Assembly: GCA_021513715.1 (NCBI GenBank)
Contig: CP084167.1
Span: 310,001-374,000, forward strand
Direction of reading: 5' to 3'
Origin: Candidatus Heimdallarchaeum endolithica
GTDB lineage: Archaea; Asgardarchaeota; Heimdallarchaeia; Heimdallarchaeales; Heimdallarchaeaceae
Length of the DNA stretch: 64,000 bases
A model generated the notes under the pieces. The model was not told the DNA's origin and searched no databases. It saw only the letters and a program-made list of their open reading frames with translations. Shown here piece after piece: positions 8,417 to 18,309 of the stretch (within the stretch, counting starts at the first letter, position 1; every line of letters begins with the position of its first letter). Position numbers and translations under genes: made by a program.

Positions 8417-9391
8417 TTACAAGTAGTCATCAAACATCCAGTAATGTTCTTCTTCTTCCATCAATATTTCTTCAAACATCTTCTTTGTAGTAATGTCTCC
8501 TTTTTTAGTTGCTTCAGTAATAATTTTACGATAAAGAACAATTGCTTCATCTTCAGCTTGGTGGCCAAGTTTCAAGATCTCTTCTACACTTTCACCAACT
8601 TTGGGTAAAGGATCAGGGTCTAATGTACATTCTCCATCCAACATGTATATTCTTTCAGCGATTTTCTCATAATGGTCCATCTCTTGCATAAAGATTTTCT
8701 TTAACATGTCGCTAATAACTTGTGCTTTGTTTGAATTAGTAATTACTTCTAAAGGCGTTTCTTTTTTTCTAAAATTGATCGCACTTGCTTTTTCATGTTG
8801 TGTAATGTACTGAATGATAGCAGATAATTCAGAGGCTAAAGCTTTATTTAGAAGAGCAAAGTAATCATTGTCAAAAACTTCTCTCCATTCAGATTTAGGT
8901 GCTGTTTCTTCAGGTTCACTAATATTTATCGTTAAATATTCTTGAAATGTATAAAGATGTTCTTCTTCTTCTCTATATATTTTTCTAAAAAGTTCTTTAG
9001 TGTCATAATCGCCAAACTTACCTGCTTCGCGGATTATTTCACGATATAATTCTAGAGCTTCTTCTTCAGCTTCAAAACCATATTGCATAAATTCTTGCAT
9101 ATTTTCGCCTATTTTAGGCTTAAAAGCTTTTGTTGTTGCTTCTCCTCCTAAATAATAAATTCTTTCAACAATTGCTCCTGCATGTTTCATTTCTTCTATT
9201 GCTAGCTTCTTTAAAATCTGACCTATCTGGTCATATGTTGTAGGATCTAGTAAAATATTTTCAGCTTTAACTTTTCTCATTATTTTTTCAATTTTAGCGT
9301 GCTGTAGAAAATATTGAACAGACACTTGTAATTCTCTTGCTACTGCTTTATTCAGCAGTTCTATATATTCTGAGGTTATTTTTACGCTCAT
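8417..9391 (-). CDS. Tandem ferritin-like (bacterioferritin-type) protein
   Basis: 324 residues made of two ferritin-like four-helix domains in one chain, about 5-152 and 176-324. Each has the diiron pattern: a first-helix Glu (Glu20 in ARELQVSVQYF; SELSAIIQY in copy 2), an ExxH (EEMKH at 66-70; QEMDH), a Glu-rich third helix (EAEEEALELYRE; QAEDEAIVLYRK) and a terminal EExxH (EEEEHLYTF; EEEEHYWMF). Usual bacterioferritins are about 160 residues with one domain, so this is an internal duplication and fusion. Likely roles are iron oxidation and storage or peroxide protection in the cytosol. The two halves have diverged and may not be equally active. The downstream neighbour on the same strand ends at 9443. 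Confidence 0.85.
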   Translation of the reverse strand: MSVKITSEYIELLNKAVARELQVSVQYFLQHAKIEKIMRKVKAENILLDPTTYDQIGQILKKLAIEEMKHAGAIVERIYYLGGEATTKAFKPKIGENMQEFMQYGFEAEEEALELYREIIREAGKFGDYDTKELFRKIYREEEEHLYTFQEYLTINISEPEETAPKSEWREVFDNDYFALLNKALASELSAIIQYITQHEKASAINFRKKETPLEVITNSNKAQVISDMLKKIFMQEMDHYEKIAERIYMLDGECTLDPDPLPKVGESVEEILKLGHQAEDEAIVLYRKIITEATKKGDITTKKMFEEILMEEEEHYWMFDDYL

Positions 9392-9442
9392 AGCTTAGAA
9401 TTGGATTTATAAAATAAAAGGTTTTTTCATTAACAAGAAAGC

Positions 9443-10120
9443 TTAGTATGCAAGGTAGTTAAAAATAATCCTCAAAGGTTCAGTATATGTTTCTTTCTTA
9501 AGGTTTGAAGTTTCATAAATAAGCAATTTTTCATCAAGAATACTTGAATAAACAATTTGTTCAGCTATACTTTTTCCTAAATACACACCCTTTTCCTTTA
9601 AATCAGATTTATTGATGAATATAATAATTGGTATTTTCTTCTTTGAGAGATTTTCTTCAATTTTAACAAGAGAAATATAGTGAACAACTTTTTCTAAACT
9701 CGAAATATTTGTTCCATCTGCCATTATAATAACTAGATTCGCTCCTCTAACAGCTATCTCTTGCATAAAATCAAATCTTTCTTGTCCTGCAGGATCATTA
9801 AAAACTACTTGATAAATTTCCTCAACATTTTCAAAATCTATATTATCTCTATTTTCAAACTTTTCTAACCCTAATTGATTAAATGTAGTTAAATAAAGTA
9901 ATGAATTAATGACATTCAAACTTATAGTAGTTGTACTTTCCTTGAAAGCATTATTTTTCAAAGGAATGAAATCACAATTAGAACTTTTTTCTTTGCTTAA
10001 ATCCCTTTTAACATCATTTTTCTTAAAATCACCAAATAAAGCTTCTAAGAAAGTTGTTTTTCCACTACCTGTTGTCCCTAGTATTGTTATTTTTTTCATC
10101 TGAGTAGGTACCATCAACAT
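9443..10120 (-). CDS. Small Ras-like GTPase
   Basis: 225 residues with all main G motifs: G1 GTTGSGKTT (about 15-23), G3 DPAGQERF, G4 NKSD and G5 ETSN. A longer than usual insert (about 30-80) separates G1 from G3, and the switch-I threonine lies in the ESTTTIS segment. There is no C-terminal cysteine for lipidation. Two starts are possible. The ATG at 10120 has a GGGGG site 7 nt upstream and is preferred; a later in-frame ATG at 10099 (MKKITILG) begins at the domain. GTPases of this kind are numerous in Asgard archaea. Effectors unknown. A dyad-symmetric element lies just upstream. Confidence 0.85.
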   Translation of the reverse strand: MLMVPTQMKKITILGTTGSGKTTFLEALFGDFKKNDVKRDLSKEKSSNCDFIPLKNNAFKESTTTISLNVINSLLYLTTFNQLGLEKFENRDNIDFENVEEIYQVVFNDPAGQERFDFMQEIAVRGANLVIIMADGTNISSLEKVVHYISLVKIEENLSKKKIPIIIFINKSDLKEKGVYLGKSIAEQIVYSSILDEKLLIYETSNLKKETYTEPLRIIFNYLAY

Positions 10121-10133
10121 TCTTAAACCCCCA

Positions 10134-10188
10134 AGTTAGAGACCTTTTAGTGGTCTATCACTCTAACTATCGTATGGCTTTTTATAAG
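10134..10188 (-). promoter_or_regulatory. TATA box and dyad symmetry upstream of GTPase gene
   Basis: Reading the minus strand, a TATA-like CTTATAAAAAG (10177-10188) lies about 60 nt before the GTPase start at 10120, placing transcription start near 10155-10160. Across that point is an inverted repeat, AGTTAGAG at 10134-10141 paired with CTCTAACT at 10161-10168, with an inner GACC/GGTC pair. It could be a repressor operator over the start site or a hairpin at the 5' end of the leader just before the GGGGG ribosome site (10128-10132). Confidence 0.45.
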
Positions 10189-10311
10189 ATAATTGGTAAT
10201 TCTATCAGCAAAAATGAAGAAAATGAATAATTAGCCGACAAAAACAAAGAAAAACGAATTTATAAAAATTTAAATTTTTAATTTTAAAAAATAAAAAAAA
10301 GAAAAAATTGG

Positions 10312-13300
10312 TTAAATTTTATTTTTTCTAAAGACTACAGTGATTATAGTCACCATCACACTCATCATTATTATAATTGGTGCGCTTAATCTTGTTAGTC
10401 TCTCTGCTGATATGCCAATATGCTCTTCTACTGAAGAAGCACCAGAAGAGGATATTTCTATTCCTCTGCTATAAAATGAAGTTCCATCGAAGAATGCAAT
10501 TGAGTCATATGCAGAGTCAGAAGAAGACCAAGTTCCTACCCAAAGAACTTGTTTCATAAAAGTACTTGTAGCATATAAGACTTCAGCAGTTGTTCCGTTG
10601 ATATAGAATGTTCTATGGTAATCTGTAACTTGTAAGAAGCTTCCTAAAGCTTCATCGTTTACTACATGAAGATATTTAGCAACAAAAGAATTATGTCTGT
10701 GATACCATAATTTATAGCTACCAACATCATCAAAAGCATAAATACCTGTTCCTTTTTGTGAAACAAATACCTTTGCATGCTCAGGGTTAGTTGAGCTTTC
10801 AAAATATCCTACAGCGATAGATAAAATGTCATTGTCATTTACTAAAGTATAATGCCATTTTTCAAAAGCAATATTAAGGTCATAACAGAAGAACGCTTCA
10901 CCAAACTGATAATAAACAAATTTGAAACCCAATCCTTTCTTCAGTTCTCCTAAAGCAGTGAAACCTGCAGGGCCATCTTCTACAATTTTATCAAACAATA
11001 GTCCTTTTAGATCATAAGCATAGATGTACGCATCAAAGCTTGTAACTACAAAAAGTAATCCATCTTCATAGGTTGATGTATCAAGTAATTTACCAGCATT
11101 TATTTGATCTGGTCTATGAGAACCTTGGTAAATGGGTGAGAATAACTCTTCTCCTTTGTAAGTCCATGCTCCTACATACCATGCTTTCTTTGTAAAGTCA
11201 TAGAAACCTAAGAAGAACACATCGTCATCGATATCCAAGTAAGCATAGGAAGCGATATCACCTACGTAGCTTGACATATCTAGTATTTCTGTATAAGCCA
11301 TATCTCTCAGGTCTAGCCTTCCAACTTTATATTCAGAAGTAACTATATAGATTGTATCATAATTAGCTGAATCAGATAAATTAGCTTTGAAAGCATAAAG
11401 AACACTCCCATTAGTAGGAATAGTATATTCTTCAATATATTCACCTTTGATTGGATTATAGATGAACGATTCATTTCCATTTTGTATATAGAATATTTCT
11501 ACATACTCATCATCGTTTAGATTATCATAAATAATGGTATCAGGGTTAATATTCTTTCCTGCTTTAAGCATTTGGTCAAAAGGTAATTTAGTTATAACAT
11601 CATGCTCATAAATTTGTTCTGTTTCGTTTATTTGAACAAGATAAATTTTTTCGGCATCATTGTCTGCAGCTAAGACTGCAGGTTTTGAATCAACTGTTGT
11701 TGGTACTAATGCATTATCGTATAAGAATCCACTATTTGTGTCGTAGTAGTAACCTAAAAATCCACCATTCTTTACATTTAAGAAAATTATTCCCTGATAA
11801 TCTGTTCTAGAGTTAGCTAAATAGAGAATTGGAACTTCTCCTTCTGTTTCACTAACTTCCAAGTCATAGATATTCTGGCTAGGTATATTACTCCAAGTCA
11901 CATTTCCATCTTTTCCATCAAGAGCTGTAACTTTATAATTTTGTCCTGAAGAAGTAATTAAGTCCTTTATTCCATCATCATTTATGTCAAATACTACTGC
12001 ATCCCAAGAATAAGCATAATTGTAAGCTTTCCAATATTCTGTTCCATTAGCATCGAGCAATTTTACTCCTTGACCATAGGCATATATTTCTGAATCTCCA
12101 TCTCCGTTAATATCATCCACTATTAGTCTTGCGCCCCATGCTCCTCCAGCATAGTAAGAGTTAACTTCCCACAATTGATCTGATGTAGATGAAGAGAGAT
12201 TATAAGCAGTTATTTTTCCGTGTAATATCCAAATGAAGCCCATATACTCTATCCAATGATAAGAAACTATGAGATAATCTTCACCTTGTTCATGAGCTAC
12301 TTCTATTTCTTGAACATATCTTTCAGTGTCGTAAGTTATATCCTCTAGAAGAGAACCATTATAGCCATCAAAGAGATAAATGTGTCCTTTTGTGTCTCCT
12401 AAAATAGCAATATCCATTGTATTGTCTTTGGTATAGTTAAGCATTGTTGCTGTTGGAACTAATACATAACTTCCCTCACCTAAAACGATAGAAGATATTA
12501 CATTTCCAGTTTTCTTATCAATCCACAAGGTTGTACCATTACTATTTACGAAAATTATTGCACTACTGCCCTGATAGATTGATTCTTCAACGTACCAATT
12601 GGGAGAAGCTGAACTATCTTCTAAAGTCCAAAGTGTTGTAAGGTTATTTAAAACAGCATACATTTTTCCACTATCATAGTAAGCAATTATATCATTTGTT
12701 CCATCATCATTTAGATCAGTTTTTATTCTTGTTAGAACATCACCTGCTCCAGTTAAACTTACAGTAGTTGTCTGAAGTTTGTGTATATCTGCTTTAGGCA
12801 GATGTATATTTACAACATCATAAACATAAATATCCTCTCCTTGAACACTGTAAATTAACTCTTGAAAACCGTTACCATTTGTATCAAACATTGTAACATC
12901 AGATACTGGATTATCATGTTCTGGACTATACCATTTACTTGTGTACAATCGTTTTTGATTCCTTGTGTTTAACAACTCAAACATTTCTGCTCTATTACCA
13001 TCAGCAACCATAACCTCTTGTCTACCATCTCCGTCAGAGTCTCCAACAGCAAGATCTGTTACAGTATTTAATCCTACAAAACTTGTAAAGTTTAAAGGAT
13101 ATACTTGACTTATATAGTCGTTATAATAATATATATAGAAGAATGGGAAAATATAGTGTACGATAGTTGCATCAAATTTTGTTAGTAAAATAAATCTACC
13201 ATCATAAGTTGGAGCAACTTTTGGAGCTCTAAAACCTAGATCATATACGCCCCAACCAGTAGTAAATCCTTCTATTCTTGGATATGGGTTTGATTTAGTT

Positions 13301-16300
13301 GGTGGAATAATGTACTCTGGATACTCTGCAAGGATATCTGGGTCAGACCAATGTATTCCATCATCAGAAGCCATTCCATAGGATAAAGTCATTGCTTTTT
13401 GTAGTCCAGATGAATCAAATGTTAGAAGTCTAGAAAAAGCATCATTGTGAACAAAAGTTATACTTGGGGTATGTTCTACAGAAAATGATGTAAATAGCTT
13501 TCTTGGTTCAAGGATCAACCCATAAGTTGAATTGAATTCACAGTACCATATATCATAATCATCTTTATCTTCAACATACTTCTTTGCACTAAAAGCAGCC
13601 GCATATACTCCACTATTATCAGGTTTCGAATCAACATCAACTCCATTAAACATGAAGTCATCAAAACCTTCGATTTTTGTTTGAGGTATTACTGTTCCAT
13701 TGTCAAATAGTCCTCCGTAGTATAATTCTGAATAAGTGTTATTTGGTCTAAAAATATACACCAAACCTATTGAATTAGGTCCTGTTGGGAATATTGCAGG
13801 AGAGTAAATAGGATTTTTTGAACCTTCTTCGATATATTCTGATACTAGTACTTTTGCAGGTACCCAATTAGCTCCGTAGTCATCAGACCTATACAAAACA
13901 ACACCAAACATTGAGCCTAAACCTACGCTATAAAGCTTACAAGAGACCGCTAACCAAAGAGAGAAGTTACTTGTCTGTGTAAGAGAGGGGAAGAATAAAC
14001 TTATGTATCCTCCAGAATACCAATAAGCAATAAGTTTGCTCGATAACCAATTTTCTCCATCATGGCTTACTTTTTGGTATATTGCATATGCACTCATGGT
14101 ATCATTATACTCACTAAAAACAGAAATGAATGAATGGTTATTTGAACCACCGCTATAAACTATCTGTCTAACATCGTGAGATCTCTGTTTTCTATAATCA
14201 TAGTCTCCGTTGTAGCTATTTTTTCCAAATAGTGAATGAGCTTCCATTTGTGGATAATTCATGTGACCTGTAATTAGACCCTCTTGAGTGAAACTAGTTG
14301 TTGCTCCTCCATCAAATTCGTAAATACTTACACCTTTACTTCCGCCGATGATTAATTCTTTTAGTCCATCATAGTCTTGATCAGTTATTTGTAAGTCTGT
14401 GATTATGTTTTTACTTACTAACTCAGTGGGTCCCTGCCAGATTATTTTATACCCTAGATCAACACTTTCAATCATCACTATAAATCCTTCCTCATAATCA
14501 AGAAGGTCAACGTCTACAGAACCGTAAATGAAAAGTTCTTCTTTTCCATTTTCATTAATGTCAGAACATAACATTCCATTTATTGTAATGTTATCAAACA
14601 CTCTAGCATTCCCTAAAATGTTATAGTGTCCTGTTTCAGGGTCATCAGATGCTACATTACCAAACAGTTCATAGAGTGTTCCAGAGTAAGGTTCATAAAC
14701 AAACACTTGTCTTTCAAAAGCTATAATAAACTCTCCATAACCATCTAAATCTAAATCTTTTGCCCATGTTAAACCAGAAGGTGTAAGTAATCCATTTTCT
14801 TTTAGGTATTCTCCTGCTGGACTTCGTAGAACATCCAATCTATACATGTAAGAGTATGTATCATCTATTCCTGTATCTTCAAAAACATACAGAACTGTTC
14901 CTGCAAGAGCAGCTAACTCAAGATAACCGTCTCCATCGCTATCTGCATTCACAAGTAAGTAACTCACATGGTTCCAAATTGTTTGATTAAACTCTCCTTC
15001 ATATCCTCCAAATTTATCCCAGCTATAAGGTGTTTCATCAGTTGGAACATACTGAAGCATATCGGGAGACCTGAATGCACGTTTGTAAGTATTATTGGTC
15101 ATATGTTCAAAGATGTATACATTACTGTCATAGTCACCTACTATAATTTCTCCTTTTCCATCTTGGTCTAAATCTCCAGAATCTACAGTCAAAGTCCAGT
15201 TATAGAGATCTATTGCTGTTGTCCAGCTTACTATAGCTCTAAAACCAAAATTCCTCCACTTAAACAAAGTTCCATAATCTTCAGATTTGAAGGTGTTTAC
15301 TTCGATTCTAGAAACTGTAGGATTAGAAGCTACCATGAAACTAGTTTGAATTTGATTTGATATGTAGAAATAGACAAAATCTCCATTTCTATCATCAATC
15401 ATTATATATCCATAGTACTTGTTATAGTAGTTCTTTCCTGTATAGTGCTCCAATAATAGAGTAGTGTACTCATCATATTCGGAATACTTTATCCACAAAG
15501 GTCTAGTAAAGTTATAGACATTTATAGTTGCTTCTTCATCAAAATTGTTAACTAATTCTTTCCTTTCTTCCCATTTAGGAGCAAGAGCTGTTCCGTAATT
15601 ATCAAAATAAGTTGCTCCTACTCTATTTGAATAGCCTATCGATAAGTCATAAATTCCGTCCATTTCAAACTCTACGAACTGGGGATGAAGGAATTGCCTT
15701 CTCCTTTTAACTTCGTTAATATCTTTAAAGTAATCAGAATCTAGAACATATTCAGGGTCTTCTGGAGTTCCAGTATTCCAAAGGAGATAAAGATTCTCGA
15801 TGCACACAACAATGTCAACATCTCCATCTCCATCAATATCTTCACCTTCTGCTGAAGGAACTGATTGTGCGCTTTTTAGTATCTCACGAAGTTGGCCTGT
15901 CGCTTCCAATCTATAAAGAGAATCATATTTCTCATATGTTGAAGATTCTTGCCTCCAAATAATAATATCTGCGGGAAGAACACTTGTAGTATCATCTTCA
16001 AAGTCATCGTACTGATTAGAAAGAGTTGGGTCGAAATGACCAATGAGTAGTTCTTCTTGAGGATAGTTTGTATCTATTTCTACTGCTCCTATCGATATAT
16101 TTCCTGTATAAGTTGCATATCCATTAATGGAAGAGAAATATTGAGTTGTTTGCGCAGCATCATAGTTAAAGTCATTGTCAAAATAATAAACATCACCATC
16201 ACCTGCTGTTATCGCAAATTCACCAGTAACAGGTGAATCTCCATCAATATTGAGCAGAGTATAATCAAATACCACTTGAGAAATTTGGCTTCCAGGTGAT

Positions 16301-18309
16301 GGATTATATCTCATTTTGTAATCAGTACCTAAATCAGTATATCCATAAATCATGGGCATAGAGCCTAGATTCTTAACTTGCTCGATATCCCAGATATTTA
16401 TTCCAACAGTAAATCTGTCATCAACCCAACTATCCCAAGATAAAACAAATGAGTCTGAACTTACATCATACTTGAAAGCTACAAGACGACCATCTACTGT
16501 TCCTAGAATTGCATGAATGACTTCTTCATTGGTGTCTCTGCTAGTCATTAAAGTTCCTACTTCTGCGCTTAAAGCTGTTGAAACTGTTTGGTAAACGTAA
16601 GGTAACTCAATAGATTGCAAGTTATAATCTTTAGTAGAATTAGATATTACTGTTACATTAATATATCTGAAATAATTCCATTTATTTTCTATTAAAATTG
16701 GGTCAACATTAATTCTGAGATATTTTGTTTCTGAAGCAACATTAAATGAGTTAATAAGTGATGGATCAACAGTTACCCAATGTTCATAGTCTGGAGAGAT
16801 AGAAATGATAAAATCATCTTTAGTTATATAATCAAATAGTGATGTATTGAATTTTAGTAATATATCTGCAGCATCATTTCCATTCCCTGTTCCTTCTTCA
16901 TCTGCTCCAAAATCGTACACTTCCCACGCAGAGTGAGTAATATTAGATTCAAAATGAGTGTAACAAGTATCGTTATCTTGCGCAGCACCAGTATTATAAG
17001 GATAGTTGCCTTTAATAAAAGCAGGATTACTTTGCAAAATGGGTTCTTCAACAGTTGTTCCTAGATAATTTATTATATCTTGGAAGTAAACATTTTGTCC
17101 TTCAGTTCCATTGTCTACAAAATGATCAGCAGGATAAAAGTCTTTCAAAGTCCAAGATTCAAAATCTTTTATCAGTTTCTGTAAATAATAGCCTTTATAA
17201 TCATCATACCTTAGAATGTATCCATTAAAAGCAAAGGAAGCTATTACTACTTCATCTCCTGGAGAGTTATCTAGATTACCTATATCCATAGAGTAAATTG
17301 GTCTCCAAATTGACTCATTATCAGCATAAATTAATTTGTAACTATTATCTTGGGCAAGAGGATAAGGTTGTCCTTGGATATCTAAAATAGTTCCATTATT
17401 TTCGAAAACTAGAATAGCTCCTTCTCTCGTTCCCACAACAAAGTCTGGAAGACCATTATAGTTTGTATCTCCAACAACTAAAGAAGACAAATGATAACCT
17501 GTATCATGACTTTGCCATTTTTCTCTATATGTAATCCAATGTTCTGAATTGAATGGATATCCAGAGTGTAACCAATATTCATAAACATGTACTTTGTGAT
17601 CCCAACTTACGACAATTATATCGTCTAGATGATCTAAATCTGTATCATTAACTTCTACACCCCACACTTGACCTAAATAAGGACTAGTATATACAAGATC
17701 AAATCTATTTTCTGTATTTGTTACTGGATCATAAATGTGTTCTTGTTCAAATACGTAGAAATACCCATCAGAAGAACTTGCAATAATTTCTAAGAAATCG
17801 TTATTATCAGTATCTCCAAAATCAACATCTATTACATCTCCTTTAATTTCTGTATCTCCACTCACCCAAACTTTTGCATATTGGTTAATATCTGGATTCC
17901 ATCGATAAACTTGAACTTCATTGTCAAAGAGATAACCTCCTCCTACTGCCATAAATTCATAATCATCAGAAATAGTTATACATCTAACAGCAGCCTGAGA
18001 TTTCCATGGTTGATATGTTTGTTGATATTCATTGGGATTATCAGCCAATAATCTGCTTAAATCCAAATCAGGATCAATTATTTGCTGATCAACTGAAGCA
18101 AGGTTAGCACCATTATTTTCTCCATAAACTTGTTGCATCAGTTGTTTAGCATCTTCTAAACTTATAGTATCTGGTAAAGAATGGGTAGAATTGTTTTCAG
18201 CGTTAGTAAACGATGAATTTGGTATCCCTACTAGTAGAGAACTAATCATTATAGCTAATAAAGAAAGGAGTAATCCTTTCTTCCAAATTATATTACTTTT
18301 TTTGTGCAT
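10312..18309 (-). CDS. Giant membrane-anchored FG-GAP/beta-propeller surface protein
   Basis: 2665 residues. A signal peptide (KKGLLLSLLAIMISSLLVG, about 10-28) and one C-terminal membrane helix (APIIIMMSVMVTIITVVF, about 2640-2658) with a short basic tail make it an extracellular protein held in the membrane. The ectodomain is packed with FG-GAP/VCBS-like repeats, each with a calcium-type acidic loop followed by a strand, for example DTDNNDFLEIIAS, DLDQDGKGEIIVGD, DINENGKEELFIYG and DSDGDGRQEVMVADG. These build integrin-alpha-like beta-propellers. Residues about 1410-1660 instead carry sialidase-type Asp boxes (HDGENW, DDYGANW, DDGIHW). Likely adhesion or carbohydrate binding at the cell surface. 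Its ATG overlaps the stop of the preceding giant gene (TAATG), so the two are translationally coupled. Confidence 0.85.
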   Translation of the reverse strand: MHKKSNIIWKKGLLLSLLAIMISSLLVGIPNSSFTNAENNSTHSLPDTISLEDAKQLMQQVYGENNGANLASVDQQIIDPDLDLSRLLADNPNEYQQTYQPWKSQAAVRCITISDDYEFMAVGGGYLFDNEVQVYRWNPDINQYAKVWVSGDTEIKGDVIDVDFGDTDNNDFLEIIASSSDGYFYVFEQEHIYDPVTNTENRFDLVYTSPYLGQVWGVEVNDTDLDHLDDIIVVSWDHKVHVYEYWLHSGYPFNSEHWITYREKWQSHDTGYHLSSLVVGDTNYNGLPDFVVGTREGAILVFENNGTILDIQGQPYPLAQDNSYKLIYADNESIWRPIYSMDIGNLDNSPGDEVVIASFAFNGYILRYDDYKGYYLQKLIKDFESWTLKDFYPADHFVDNGTEGQNVYFQDIINYLGTTVEEPILQSNPAFIKGNYPYNTGAAQDNDTCYTHFESNITHSAWEVYDFGADEEGTGNGNDAADILLKFNTSLFDYITKDDFIISISPDYEHWVTVDPSLINSFNVASETKYLRINVDPILIENKWNYFRYINVTVISNSTKDYNLQSIELPYVYQTVSTALSAEVGTLMTSRDTNEEVIHAILGTVDGRLVAFKYDVSSDSFVLSWDSWVDDRFTVGINIWDIEQVKNLGSMPMIYGYTDLGTDYKMRYNPSPGSQISQVVFDYTLLNIDGDSPVTGEFAITAGDGDVYYFDNDFNYDAAQTTQYFSSINGYATYTGNISIGAVEIDTNYPQEELLIGHFDPTLSNQYDDFEDDTTSVLPADIIIWRQESSTYEKYDSLYRLEATGQLREILKSAQSVPSAEGEDIDGDGDVDIVVCIENLYLLWNTGTPEDPEYVLDSDYFKDINEVKRRRQFLHPQFVEFEMDGIYDLSIGYSNRVGATYFDNYGTALAPKWEERKELVNNFDEEATINVYNFTRPLWIKYSEYDEYTTLLLEHYTGKNYYNKYYGYIMIDDRNGDFVYFYISNQIQTSFMVASNPTVSRIEVNTFKSEDYGTLFKWRNFGFRAIVSWTTAIDLYNWTLTVDSGDLDQDGKGEIIVGDYDSNVYIFEHMTNNTYKRAFRSPDMLQYVPTDETPYSWDKFGGYEGEFNQTIWNHVSYLLVNADSDGDGYLELAALAGTVLYVFEDTGIDDTYSYMYRLDVLRSPAGEYLKENGLLTPSGLTWAKDLDLDGYGEFIIAFERQVFVYEPYSGTLYELFGNVASDDPETGHYNILGNARVFDNITINGMLCSDINENGKEELFIYGSVDVDLLDYEEGFIVMIESVDLGYKIIWQGPTELVSKNIITDLQITDQDYDGLKELIIGGSKGVSIYEFDGGATTSFTQEGLITGHMNYPQMEAHSLFGKNSYNGDYDYRKQRSHDVRQIVYSGGSNNHSFISVFSEYNDTMSAYAIYQKVSHDGENWLSSKLIAYWYSGGYISLFFPSLTQTSNFSLWLAVSCKLYSVGLGSMFGVVLYRSDDYGANWVPAKVLVSEYIEEGSKNPIYSPAIFPTGPNSIGLVYIFRPNNTYSELYYGGLFDNGTVIPQTKIEGFDDFMFNGVDVDSKPDNSGVYAAAFSAKKYVEDKDDYDIWYCEFNSTYGLILEPRKLFTSFSVEHTPSITFVHNDAFSRLLTFDSSGLQKAMTLSYGMASDDGIHWSDPDILAEYPEYIIPPTKSNPYPRIEGFTTGWGVYDLGFRAPKVAPTYDGRFILLTKFDATIVHYIFPFFYIYYYNDYISQVYPLNFTSFVGLNTVTDLAVGDSDGDGRQEVMVADGNRAEMFELLNTRNQKRLYTSKWYSPEHDNPVSDVTMFDTNGNGFQELIYSVQGEDIYVYDVVNIHLPKADIHKLQTTTVSLTGAGDVLTRIKTDLNDDGTNDIIAYYDSGKMYAVLNNLTTLWTLEDSSASPNWYVEESIYQGSSAIIFVNSNGTTLWIDKKTGNVISSIVLGEGSYVLVPTATMLNYTKDNTMDIAILGDTKGHIYLFDGYNGSLLEDITYDTERYVQEIEVAHEQGEDYLIVSYHWIEYMGFIWILHGKITAYNLSSSTSDQLWEVNSYYAGGAWGARLIVDDINGDGDSEIYAYGQGVKLLDANGTEYWKAYNYAYSWDAVVFDINDDGIKDLITSSGQNYKVTALDGKDGNVTWSNIPSQNIYDLEVSETEGEVPILYLANSRTDYQGIIFLNVKNGGFLGYYYDTNSGFLYDNALVPTTVDSKPAVLAADNDAEKIYLVQINETEQIYEHDVITKLPFDQMLKAGKNINPDTIIYDNLNDDEYVEIFYIQNGNESFIYNPIKGEYIEEYTIPTNGSVLYAFKANLSDSANYDTIYIVTSEYKVGRLDLRDMAYTEILDMSSYVGDIASYAYLDIDDDVFFLGFYDFTKKAWYVGAWTYKGEELFSPIYQGSHRPDQINAGKLLDTSTYEDGLLFVVTSFDAYIYAYDLKGLLFDKIVEDGPAGFTALGELKKGLGFKFVYYQFGEAFFCYDLNIAFEKWHYTLVNDNDILSIAVGYFESSTNPEHAKVFVSQKGTGIYAFDDVGSYKLWYHRHNSFVAKYLHVVNDEALGSFLQVTDYHRTFYINGTTAEVLYATSTFMKQVLWVGTWSSSDSAYDSIAFFDGTSFYSRGIEISSSGASSVEEHIGISAERLTRLSAPIIIMMSVMVTIITVVFRKNKI

